This document shows, piece by piece, positions 12,075 to 24,613 of a stretch of DNA of 64,000 bases. The position numbers and the translations under genes were made by a program. A model generated the notes under the pieces. That model saw only the letters and a list, made by a program, of their open reading frames with translations. It did not search any database and was not told the origin of the DNA. Position 1 is the stretch's first letter, and each line of letters opens with the position of its first letter. Origin of the DNA: Circinella umbellata (taxonomy: Eukaryota; Mucoromycota; Mucoromycetes; Mucorales; Lichtheimiaceae); contig JAIWNF010000048.1 in the NCBI GenBank assembly GCA_025093555.1, forward strand, positions 1-64,000, in the 5' to 3' direction.

Positions 12075-13690
12075 TCAGTACTTTGAGTTACTTCGTTGTA
12101 ATCGTTTTTCAGCAAAAAATTGTCGAATGTGTGCTTCAGTAACAATCTCACCCGATTCTTTAAACTTTTGTAAAAAATCTTTAATTTGAGATGAAAATGT
12201 AGTATATGCCATAATACTCTCCATCGCTTGTACTCGATCCATACGCATCATATGTTCCATTCCAACATCCATTAATGATTTTCCTATAATGATTTTTACT
12301 ATTATTATTATTTGTACTACCATTTTATTCTTTATATATAATATATTACCTGCATCCTCATCTTCTTCAGGTTCAAATGTTTCTTCTTCAGAAAGTAAAT
12401 ATTCAATTTGATGATTTTTATATGCTTGTTCACACTTTTTTTAAAAATAAGGTTACGTATTCACATTCATTAGATATTTATATAAACAAAGTAGATACAA
12501 ATGAGTCAAGAGTGAATTTAAATATTACCTCTTTACATTGACATAAATGAGATCGCCATCCTTCTCTTAAAAATACTTGAACATTTTCATTCTCTTTATA
12601 ATTGGCTATTTTACATATATTATTAACTTGATTGAAGATCTATCAAAAAGAGTTAATTTTATTACCTTGTTTACATGAAGAAGAAGATTGTTTTAATTCA
12701 TCTGTTTGTTCTTCTTTACTCTTTTTATTCGTTTCATGATCATCATTGATAGTATCATCAATATCAATTTGATCCAATTTACGTTTTTGACCTGTAGTAA
12801 CAGGAGTCACCCATTGATGAATTTTTTCATCTCCATTAGATATTCCAAGACTCATCCAATTATTAGGATTTTGTATTAAAAAAGGATGTTTTTTTGTACA
12901 ATCACAACAAAAATAACTTTCGAAATCTTCTAATTCGGATGGTATCTAATTTAACATGAACAAATGCGCAGTGGTTGTTATGAAACACATCTTTTGTATG
13001 TATATCATTTTTTAGGTTTTTTTTTGTTTTTTTTTTTACCTCACCAATACATCGATCATGAAACCAATCTTCACAAATAACACACTATAAAATAAATATG
13101 TTGGTACTATTATTATTATTATTGATTTCTTTAGAATAGAACTTACTTGATACATTGTTCCATCTTCTTGATCTGGATCATAATGTTTATCACATCTAAT
13201 AAATATATATATATATGTAAATAATCTTAGATACCAAACAACACTTAAGTTAGTATTATTATTTTTTATACCTGCAATAACGACCTCGAAAATTATGATT
13301 ATATTTATTTTCAAGGTTAGGTTCTTTATTATCATTTAAAGAACAAGTGTTGTCACCCTTTTTATTATTATTTTTGACTAGACCACAATCACAACGAAAA
13401 TGCCGTTTTGGAAACAATTCAAAAAGGTCATGGTCAGCATGACAAGCAATAGAACAACTATAACAAAAACCAGCAAGATCTTTTTCTTCTGGATAACATG
13501 TTTTACAAGAATATAAAGCTTGACGAATATATCCTTGGTCAAAAGTACACTTTTCAAACTTGCCCGGTAATACTTGTTGAGCTTCTTTTTCAAGTTTTTG
13601 TTGTTGATCAACAATGTCAACTGCAGTTAAAACTGGGTCATTATTATTAATATTATTATTATTGTTATCGTTATCGTTGTATTCCGTCAT
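12075..13690 (-). CDS. UBR7-like E3 ubiquitin ligase (UBR-box plus PHD-type zinc finger)
   Basis: Homologue of UBR7/S. pombe Mlo2, a putative ubiquitin ligase with a UBR box and a PHD-like finger. Exons: 13690-13272, 13195-13147, 13084-13040, 12945-12666, 12626-12529, 12434-12350, 12283-12075, giving 394 aa (human UBR7 is about 425). The UBR zinc cluster starts at FEKCTFDQGY and runs through CKTC, GFCYSCSIACHADHD and FRCDCG to RGRYCRCDKHY. The PHD part is CVICEDWFHDRCIGE then YFCCDC. The C-terminal block (LREGWRSHLCQCKEC, LSEEETFEPEEDEDAGKS) is typical of UBR7. The start follows an Asn-rich head (MTEYNDND). The intron at 12627-12665 is only 39 nt. It shares a 491-bp divergent promoter with MCM5. 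Confidence 0.9.
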
Positions 13691-14181
13691 TATTATATGT
13701 TTAAAGTATAATGTAGTTATGTGTGAACAAAATAAATATAAAAAAAATAAAGTTAAGGAGAGAAGGGAAACAAGAAATTGAACGAAAAAGTCGCGTTTTC
13801 TCCTTTTTGGTAAAATCAATTGTCACGTCTCTTTATTTGTACTTTTATAAAAAAAAAAGTTATCAGTTCCCCATTTTTATTTATATTAATAAGAGTCTTG
13901 AGCTATTAAACTCGATACTAATAATAATAAAAATAAAAATGATAACTCTTTTTTTAGAGGGAAGAGAAAGAGAGAGAGGGGAAATTAAAAATAAAAATCA
14001 CGAAAAAAAAACGTGACTTTTGGTACGTGTTTTAGACGCGATTAAAAAAAAAACATTAGGAAAAAAAAAATATTGTCAGGAACCTGAAAATTAGAGTGTA
14101 ACGCGTTCATTGAAAATTTTCTCTCTCTTTTTCCATACTATACAACCTTTTTCTTTTAATACATTTTTTTTTACAAGAGTC
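13691..14181. promoter_or_regulatory. Divergent promoter between UBR7-like gene and MCM5, with MCB-type motifs
   Basis: ACGCGT, the MluI cell-cycle box, lies at 14101-14106, about 75 bp before the MCM5 ATG. Related cores ACGCGA (14036-14041) and TCGCGT (13791-13796) are in the same gap. In other fungi MBF/DSC1 binds such boxes to drive G1/S genes including MCMs. Use here is inference. Confidence 0.6.
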
Positions 14182-16996
<2,815 letters not shown>

Positions 16997-17609
16997 AAAG
17001 GAGTATTATTATTATTATAATTATTTTCTATTATTCTCTTATTAAATGTACATATCCCCTCACCCCCCCCCTCACCCTTCCCTCCTTGCCCTTCCTTCAC
17101 TTAACACACATACATCATAGTTACACCCAATCATTCGTTCATTCATTACACAATATTTTAAAAATATAGTATACTAATAAAAATCAGTTATGATTCATTT
17201 GTGTTTGTTTTTATTGAATCCATTTCCAAGTAATATGTTATATTATGTTGCTGAGTCACAGTATATGTAAAAATGTTATGTCATTTCATGTGAATGCTGA
17301 GTTTTCTATATATTCATGCATAAATCCTCATGTTACATATCATTTAATACATTAAATTGGTTATTTTTCATGTACTTAACCAGTAGTTAGTTTATATGAA
17401 TATAACATCAAAGAGAATTTAGATGCTCTTTTCTTTTTCTTTAAAAAAAAAGTTACATGATTAAAATAGTGTAAACTATGAATGTTTGGTATGATTTTTA
17501 GAATAAGAAATAGGATCCCAAGATTCGGATTACAGAACCTCATGCTTGGTAGTGGCTGGAAGGGATCTCCATTTTTTTCATGTAAATTGAGGCGCATTTT
17601 CCTTTATTC
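16997..17609. other. Convergent 3' region of MCM5 and the RBM48-like gene
   Basis: AT-rich spacer with C-rich tracts near 17062. I see nothing coding. Confidence 0.6.
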
Positions 17610-17644
17610 TTAAATCCTTCTCCGCTTTTTCTTGGCTTCTTCTC

Positions 17645-17689
<45 letters not shown>

Positions 17690-18263
17690 GCTGAGCATAA
17701 TGAATTGATAATTGAACCGGGCCGATCTGCGAATCATCTTTCTTTTCTTTTTCTTCTTCTTGTTGTTGTTGTATTACATTGATTGTCTTTTGTTGTTTAT
17801 TCTTTTTTAAATCAAGTTGTTTTTGTCTTCGTGGTTGCCAAGCCGCTAATTTTGATTTATAACGTTCTTGAAGTTTATTTCGAAAATCATCCACAGATTC
17901 ATATTCTGGTGCATAAGAAACTCGTAAAAGATGAGTAAAAAACGGCTTATCATCCATCATTTGTTTTACTTTACGTGCTTGCCTACTATTTGCAAATTCA
18001 ACCCAAACAACATCATGTAATTCGTCTGAAGAACTATGGGTATCCAATAGTCCATGGTTTTGTACTGTTAATGAATTGGATCTTTGTTGTTGATGTCCAG
18101 GAGCCAGCATAGCCCATGATTGACATTGTGTAATGAGATTATCAATCACACCAAGTGCAGGAACATTTTCAAATATTAAATAACGGGATTCTTGAGCAAT
18201 GGTATATACTTTTACTGCTCTTGGTTGCTTTGAATCACGATATGTTGGTCTATTCAAAGCCAT
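17610..18263 (-). CDS. RBM48-like RNA-binding protein (minor spliceosome)
   Basis: Single exon, 217 aa. RBM48 binds the U6atac cap with ARMC7 in U12-type splicing; function here is by family. Diagnostic segments are RPTYRDSKQPRAVKVYTIAQ at the start, ESRYLIFENVPALGV (RRM strand 1), HDVVWVEFANSRQARKVKQMMDD (RNP1-like strand) and LLRVSYAPEYESVDDF, the RBM48 hallmark after the RRM. The C-terminal half is a charged Q/K/E-rich coiled region with a poly-Asn tract encoded by (ATT)n at about 17646-17690, ending in KKKRRRI. The ATG at 18263 is the first in frame after upstream stops. It is divergent with the SYLF-SH3 gene. Confidence 0.88.
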
Positions 18264-18547
18264 TATCTGTTCTTTGTTTCTTTTTGTTTAACCAAATATA
18301 GTTCAAAAAAAAAAAGTCTTGGCGAGTTTTCTTTTCTAGAAACAATTGAGGAGAGAGCTTTTTTTCTTTCGGTGTTTGGCGGACCCAAAATAAGAATCTC
18401 CCCATGAAAGATAAAAAAAATAAAAGTCGTCTATTAATACTTTCATGCACTTTTCTTTTCTCTATTTATAAAAGACATTTTTCTTCTTCCCAATTGACAA
18501 CTGATAACACATAGTGGCAAAAATACATATATCTAAATAATAATATA
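18264..18547. promoter_or_regulatory. Divergent promoter, RBM48-like gene and SYLF-SH3 gene
   Basis: A 284-bp gap separates two start codons facing away from each other, so both promoters must overlap here. No specific motif is recognised. Confidence 0.5.
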
Positions 18548-20652
18548 ATGGTAACAAGATCAGCTCAAGAATTAACAGGTACTAAAAGAGCTTTTTATGC
18601 TATTTATATTTTTAAAAAACAAAAAGACGCAATGCATAAATAATACTTTATAATAATAATAGACGACATTTCTCGAGCTGTACAGATTCTTACACAGTTC
18701 ACAGGTTAGTTTATTTTCTTTCTTCTATTGTGTTTTTATTCTTTTTTATAAAGATGGAAAATAATGTATTATTGCCAAGTTTTTTATTAAATGACCTTAT
18801 TTCATTTATTATTACGCGTCTCATAAATATATACATATGTGTGTGTGGTGTTATAGATCCCAGTAAACGTGATGTCAGATTTCTCATTCCTCAAAGCGTA
18901 TTAGCCAATGCTCATGGACTTATGTTTATTCGACTTTATCGAGGTGGTTTTATGGTTTCTGCCAAGAAAGGGACTGGTGTGATTATTGCAAGGTAAAAAT
19001 AGGAACTATTAATCAATTACTTTTTTTATTATTGATATTAACTTGCATATGTTTATATTTTAGATTACCGGATGGCAGTAAGTAAAAGATCATTTAAATA
19101 GTAGTAATAGTAGTAGATAATAGTTATATTGATAATAATCAATTCAATCATATATAAAACAGGTTGGTCAGCACCTTCTGGAATTTCTATGGGAGCATTG
19201 GTACAGTATTAACAATTTTATACTCAACAACACATATTATTTTTTTGATCGGGAGAAAACTAATGTTGAAATATTAAATGGATTAGGGTTTTGGTCATCA
19301 AGCCGGTGTTGAAATGATTGATTCTATTATTGTGATGAATTATCGTGGTGCTGTCAAAGCATTTTTTGATGGTGGAGGACAACTTCAATTAGGTGCAAGT
19401 ATGTCAGTGAGTGCAGGTCCATTAGGAAGAGCTGCTGATATATCAGCATCAACAGCAAATGGTCAACATATTTCTGCAACTTATGCTTATAGGTAAATAA
19501 TAATAATAATAATAGAGGAATGGAGGAATGAAAAATATTTTATATTAAAAACAATTTGAATTTTAATTATTATGTATAATTTATATAGTTCATCTAAAGG
19601 TTTATTTATTGGTGAGTTGAAGATACGGAGAGAGAGAGGAAGTAGTAGTATGGTTTTATATAAATAAAAAAAAAACTAATTTGAATTGTATTACAGGTTA
19701 CTCTTTTGAAGGTTCCAAAATATCTGAGCGAGTCAACACAAATGCTGCATTTTATGGTAGAAGTATTCATGCAAAAGAAATATTGACAGGTGCAGTGGCT
19801 CCACCTGCTCAAGCTCAACGACTCTATCAAATGCTAGAATCTCTTGGCGCAGGTCCTAGACCTGGTTTACCTTTTGCATCAAAGAAAGGTCGTGCATCTA
19901 TGCCACCTGCACCACCACCACAGCAACAACCACAACAACAACAATCTCCATCTTTCAATCGACAATCTCCTCAACGTCATTCTTCTTCGTTTTATCAATC
20001 ACCACCACCTACATCACCTTATTATAATTCTTCACCCCAACAACCACAACAACAATATAATAATATACCGGGAGGTACTGGAGTAGATTCAAATGCAACA
20101 TGGCAACAACAAAGTAGTTTTCAAAAACCACCTGAAAATAATAATGATTTAGGATTTGATGAACCACCACCACCTTATGCACCTGCTTCAAAAGATCAAG
20201 ATACCTTTGGAAATACTGCTTATACAAATGATGTGAAACATCAAAATCCTTCTGAAGTTGTATCATCCAATGAATCCAATATAGGTTTACAGCAACAACA
20301 ACAACAATCATCAGTATCACCACCAACACAAACACAAACACAAGCACCTCTTGTGGATACAAGTACTAGTAATAATAATGCTGCACCTGGATATACTGCA
20401 TCCCCTGGATCTGAACAATTTTATGGAAATGACATGAAAAAGGATCCCAATCCATTTGGACAACAACCAGAAAACACAGTTGTCATTGCAAAATATGATT
20501 TTCCAGGAGAACAACCTGATGATTTAACATTTTCTGCTGGTGATGTAATTATTGTGACTCAAAGAAAAGGAGATCGTCAAGCTTGGTGGGAAGGTGAAAT
20601 TGGATCTCGGAAAGGAATGTTTCCTGCCAATTATACTGAAGATATGTCATAG
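18548..20652 (+). CDS. SYLF and SH3 domain protein, Lsb3/Ysc84 type
   Basis: Actin-patch/endocytosis protein of the Ysc84/SH3YL1 family. SYLF binds phosphoinositides and actin, and SH3 binds Las17/WASP-type prolines. Exons: 18548-18578, 18663-18704, 18857-18992, 19064-19077, 19163-19200, 19287-19492, 19589-19611, 19697-20652, 481 aa. Exon 4 has only 14 nt and exon 7 only 23 nt. SYLF covers about residues 15-210 with IPQSVLANAHGLMFIR, KKGTGVIIARLPDGSWSAPS, GASMSVSAGPLGR and SSSKGLFIGYSFEGS. A Pro/Gln/Ser-rich linker follows, including FDEPPPPYAP, a possible WW-domain ligand. The SH3 domain is C-terminal: AKYDFPGEQPDDLTFSAGD, WWEGEIGSRKGMFPANY. Confidence 0.93.
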
Positions 20653-21078
20653 TTTTTTTTCATTTATATTATTATTACTATTACTATTACTATTAAACAC
20701 AATATAATGAATTTGAAATTATTTTATACCTTTTTTTTATATATTATTTTTTCATATAATGAATAAAAAAAAAACCCCTCAAATATTCAAATGATATATC
20801 TATATTTTGATAAGTTTGTAAAAAAAAAAAGAGCTTTTTTTCCAGTATCACTAATTGTTCAGATGGTTGTTTGGGGAGGGGAGACCATTTAACACAGTTT
20901 AAAAAAAAGCACTTTGGAAGCGAAAAAAAAGTGTGTGTTGCACACGTGACCTGCCACCTACTCAATTAAGCTACTCAACACCACTGAATTGTTTATAAGA
21001 TTTTCATTCATTTAAAAAGCGACGGAACCGCAGTGTGTAGGTGTTTTTTCACGGATTCAAAATCTTTTGATAATAAAC

Positions 21079-21862
21079 ATGGAAATCTGTGATTTATATC
21101 GTAGTCATAAAGGTATTAATTAGTCAGAAGTAGTATGTTTATTGGTGCAAGTATTTGCTAATTCCAGTTTTCTGTTATTTTATCAGAATTAAAGGCTTAC
21201 ATTGCTTCCGTTGATACATTGTTCCATCAACTAGAGGCTTTACACCTTGGAGACCTGCTGCGGTTATGAGTACGACTAGGCGCAAAATCAATTGTTTCCC
21301 TTGGATTTTCAAGGATCGTTATGAATGCACCAGACATAGCAGCTAAATGCTATGCTCTACCAGTGGTTCAAGCATTTCTCCAGCTAAACTGATTTCATGG
21401 TCAAACACCTCTGTTAAAAAGAAAAGAGAACTATGGTCAAGTGGTTTTAAAAGCACGCCCGAAAGCCTCTTCACGTTGTGGAGGAGACGTTTCTGTTTGG
21501 CGATGAAAGACCAAAATAAGACAGAAGCACCTGGCACATGGTAGATAGTCAGACAAAAAGAAGAACGTTCTTTAATGTAGTAAAAACTTTGACAAAAAGA
21601 ATTGGGACTTGTTGTGCAAGTTGACGGAAAAGTTGGTCAGTTATTCGTTTTCTCTTTTTCTTGTGTACTATTAAAGGGTCATTCGCATCTTACTCAACTA
21701 AACGTCCATAATAGTACGAAGCATCTGTTCAAGTACAGATTGATGTACTTAACCAGCGGCTTGCTGCTGCACCCTCGGTGAATGATTTGTTGGCTGAATT
21801 GAATGTTATGGCTAGTTTGGAACCAACACTTCAACAACAGCAACAACAACAACAACAAGACA
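21079..21862 (+). pseudogene. 5' part of a gene remnant containing rDNA-derived sequence
   Basis: Possible exons on the plus strand: 21079-21112 (MEICDLYRSHK), 21187 to about 21246 (ELKAYIASVDTLFHQLEAL) and 21715-21862 (YEASVQVQIDVLNQRLAAAP, then LLAELNVMASLEPTL and a poly-Gln run). The splice signals GTATTA/TATCAG and AATAG fit. The middle is occupied by an antisense 28S fragment, and the poly-Gln run is cut by a second rDNA piece at 21863. The downstream part resumes at 22036 in a different frame. I do not recognise the protein; it looks helical. It could be a living gene with odd introns, but a broken gene is more likely. Confidence 0.4.
21190..21490 (-). pseudogene. Degenerate internal 28S rRNA fragment
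   Basis: The reverse complement reads TTTTCTTTTTAACAG, CATGAAATCAGTTTAGCTGG, TGAAAATCCAAGGG, GTACTCATAACCGCAGCAGG, TCTCCAAGGTG and GCCTCTAGTTGATGG in the order of a conserved central segment of fungal 25S/28S rRNA. Many substitutions (my impression is roughly a quarter of positions) show that it is not functional. It ends abruptly on both sides. Exact limits are approximate. Confidence 0.8.
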
Positions 21863-22035
21863 GCTAGGTTCCAACTGTGAGCTTTTCCCTGTTCACTCGC
21901 CGTTACGAGGGGAATCATTGTTATTTTCTTTTCCTGCGCTTATTGATATGCTTAAGTTCAGCGGGTAGTCTCAGTTGATTTCAGATCACGGTTTTGGTTT
22001 AAGTTATTGTTTTAATAACCAAAAGCTCAGACTAT
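21863..22035 (-). pseudogene. ITS2 end plus 5' end of 28S rRNA, inserted fragment
   Basis: The reverse complement contains GATCTGAAATCAACTGAGAC, then the hallmark ACTACCCGCTGAACTTAAGC, ATATCAATAAGCG, AAAATAACAATGATTCCCCT and CGGCGAGTGAA. This is the ITS2/28S junction. It stops shortly after AAGCTCACAGTTGGAACCT. The 173-bp piece is flanked by the same seven bases, CAAGACA (21856-21862 and 22036-22042), inside a CAA repeat. Confidence 0.9.
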
Positions 22036-22039
22036 CAAG

Positions 22040-22090
<51 letters not shown>

Positions 22091-22603
22091 GCTTCACAAT
22101 GAGCATGTAGTTGTTGCGACCCGAAGTAATATTCACAAATTTGAGGGGCTTGATCTGGAGGGACGAGTCCATTATATTGCCTACAAAAAGGTATAGACTG
22201 ACATTTGTGACGTACTGTAGATGATGATATTTTTATGTTTCATTACTTATTTTACTGCCGTTTTTTCTAAGCTTTCTCAGGGTGTAATTGATGACGAAGA
22301 ACGTCAATGCTTGGGATCTGTTCGCAATGACGGATCTATCAATGCTTGTTTGTTGTATCTTGCAGCACAAAGGTTATTACATCAAGATATGAATGACATT
22401 GTGGTTGTCAAGTAAGATTTTTTCTTCGCCTAGGTGTGTGTGTGTGTGTGTGTGTATTTAAAAGTGGTTTTTCTTTCTTTTTACGTATATTTAAAATCAC
22501 CAATCATTCTTTGTAACTATCTATTATATTAAAATCACACAGGAATTATAGCTTACGTATTCATAAAAAAAGAAGTTTTTATACTGTACCGTCTCTATTG
22601 TAG
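22036..22603 (+). pseudogene. 3' part of the interrupted gene remnant
   Basis: After a (CAA)n tract coding poly-Gln, three exons join in phase: to 22190 (LHNEHVVVATRSNIHKFEGL to HYIAYKK), 22272-22411 (LSQGVIDDEERQCLGSVRND to MNDIVVVK) and 22543-22603 (NYSLRIHKKRSFYTVPSLL, stop). Donors and acceptors are good, and the exon/intron contrast is clear, so this was a real gene. Its start is lost in the rDNA insertion. I do not recognise the family. Confidence 0.5.
22041..22091 (+). repeat. (CAA)n microsatellite encoding poly-Gln
   Basis: About 17 CAA units adjoin the right edge of the rDNA insertion. A shorter CAA run adjoins its left edge. Confidence 0.95.
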
Positions 22604-23139
22604 CGTATTCAATAGACCTACTTTAACAACATCATATACACTCTTGAACACGCCTACTACCAGGTGCGAAGTACCTTTTGGTGGATCAAAGAGAGGGGAA
22701 CCCCCACTCCCTTTCCGACGCAAACCGCTAACTGACCTGGAGCGAAGCAAAGGAGGAGTTGCTAGTATGCTTACCTAGGATTTACCTTTTACGGGCTGTA
22801 ATTTTTGTCAATCCAGTGATGAAAGACTTGCTCTTGTAAAATTCAAAAAAGGATGACGTCGATTTTCTTCTTTTAAGGGATCCGTCATAAAGGTAGGGAA
22901 GACAAAAGGTGTTGAAGTGGAATATAAGAAGAAGACGTAGAGATCATTTTATCTAAGATTCAAATGAGAAGAGGAGAGCTTATACGTGATCATTAACGAC
23001 AAACACAACATTATTTAGTATTAGAATGCATGGAGTACATGTACGTGTTTAGTGGTGCTGATATTTTATATACACAACAATAGCAACGACGGTAACTAAC
23101 TTTATTTATTTTATTGTATAAATATCCTCTCTTGATAGA
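22604..23139. other. Spacer with a GC-rich island of unknown origin
   Basis: At about 22660-22795 the sequence becomes GC-rich and contains a near-palindromic GGGGAACCCCC, TTTCCGACGC and GACCTGGAGCGAAGC. It encodes no clear protein and matches no rRNA that I can place. Confidence 0.4.
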
Positions 23140-23562
23140 ATGGATTCATTTGATATCTGGGCTGATGACAATGCCAAGAACACTGAAACGACTTTTAACA
23201 GTCGTTTTGCTCCGCTTCTTGATAAATTGTTCAAAAAAACTGGCATTAAACTTATTGAGTAAGTATAATTATTTGCTACTTTGTACTATATTGCATGGTA
23301 CAGAACCATTCTTATTACTAACTGACCGGGTGTTAATCCATCTGTTAGTGGCGAAACAGGGTCGGCAGCAACAAAGAAAGAAATCATGCAAAATAAAGCG
23401 ATTTTCTTTCATACAAATGCTTTATCGGCGTACGCCCGAAAGATCGATTTACTTGTGATATACAATGGAGCAAAAATATTTGTTGCATTATCGCCCAATG
23501 AATGGCAAATGTGCTTCTACCACCACCTCAATTTCTCGACAATGCAAGAATATACGAACTAA
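23140..23562 (+). CDS. Small protein of a probable repeated mucoralean family, perhaps truncated
   Basis: Two exons, 23140-23258 and 23349-23562, give 110 aa. The first exon reads MDSFDIWADDNAKNTETTF through FKKTGIKLI. The second reads GETGSAATKKEIMQNK then YARKIDLLVIYNGAKI and SPNEW. The RKIDLL-x6-NG pattern followed by a beta strand and SxNEW resembles a large family I associate with Mucorales genomes, possibly PD-(D/E)XK-nuclease-like. That link is from memory and weak. The usual continuation after NEW is replaced by unrelated residues and an early stop, suggesting a decayed copy. Intact splice signals argue it was once expressed. Confidence 0.45.
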
Positions 23563-23652
23563 TTCTGCTACGTATTCTTAATAATACTGTATTAAACAAT
23601 AGGGTGTATTGAAAACAATGTCAAATGATACGATTGTGGCACATGCCTACGA

Positions 23653-24333
23653 CACCACGGCTAAAAATTGCATGCAATTACCTAATTCTCCATGAATATG
23701 AATTTATAGGTTATGAAATGCCATGCTTCTCTATGAATATGCATGAAAAAAGACAATTATTCATCTTCATAAAAATAAATCCATGAATCTCTATTACAAA
23801 AATTAATGAATCTGAGTGACAATGTATGACTCTGAATGATATATGAATTTGCATAAAACTGAACAAATATCTATGAAAAAATACCTATGAATATGAATGA
23901 AAATGCATGCTTTGTGAATATGAGTGATAATCTATGAAATTGCATACTTATACTTCGTGAACCCATGACCGTTTGACGAGAAGTAGTATTCCCACGCACT
24001 TCTTTTACTACTTTTCTCATTATCTCACATAGTTAATGACCCACAAAAAGAAAATTTTATTATTCAAAGTGCCTATCATAATATAGTAGAAGTGGTCTCA
24101 ACCATGTTATATCTGCAGTATAATGTATATGCTCATAAAGTAAAATATATATCATTTAGAAACTAGGAATGAATCTGCTTATAAATAGGTAATGGATATG
24201 ACTGAATATCTATGACTTTGCATAGATCTATGGATCTCCATGAACTGACACATTTCATAGAATTTCATGTCAATAGTGATCATGCAGATTCATGGAAATC
24301 CATTCATTTCTACTACTCATTTTAGCCGTGGTG
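23653..24333. mobile_element. Non-autonomous TIR element, ~681 bp
   Basis: A perfect 14-bp terminal inverted repeat: CACCACGGCTAAAA on the left and its complement TTTTAGCCGTGGTG on the right. CGA sits outside each end and could be a 3-bp target duplication. The interior is AT-rich, with many diverged repeats of the type ATGAATATGAATG, and no transposase frame. CAC ends with a 3-bp duplication would suit a CACTA-like element, but this is not firm. Confidence 0.7.
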
Positions 24334-24477
24334 CGAGTTATTTGTCTCTAAAAAGTTCTTACATCAGTTACTCATTTTTAAAAGGTATCTATGTAAAAAA
24401 AAATACTGGGTACAAGTGGGATAGCAAATCATATTGCTACTAACATATTGGCAATATGTATCTTCAATAGGCAGATA

Positions 24478-24611
24478 CAGTAATCCCCCGTTTTTTTGCA
24501 CACACCCCTTTAATTTTACTATGTTTTCAACCCCCCCCCTTTTTTCACCCCCCCAGTTTTTGCACTACTTTCAAGTTAAACCCCACCTGTGTAAAAAACA
24601 GGGTTTAACTG
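24478..24611. mobile_element. 134-bp MITE with TA target duplication (Tc1/mariner or pogo type)
   Basis: Begins CAGTAATCCCCCGTTTTTTT and ends with the complement of CAGTTAAACCCTGTTTTTTA. Both ends are flanked by TA, giving TACAGT...ACTGTA. The inverted ends pair imperfectly over about 28 bp. Internal C-runs (24532-24556) lie between the arms. No coding capacity. Confidence 0.65.
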
Positions 24612-24613
24612 TA

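Noticed and set aside
13691..13819. N-terminal extension of the UBR7-like ORF with a membrane-like stretch
   Set aside because: The family starts near the ATG at 13690; the upstream part is AT-rich leader in the shared promoter.
21343..21544. Open frames on both strands at 21.3-21.5 kb
   Set aside because: They lie in the 28S-derived fragment, so the frames are chance.
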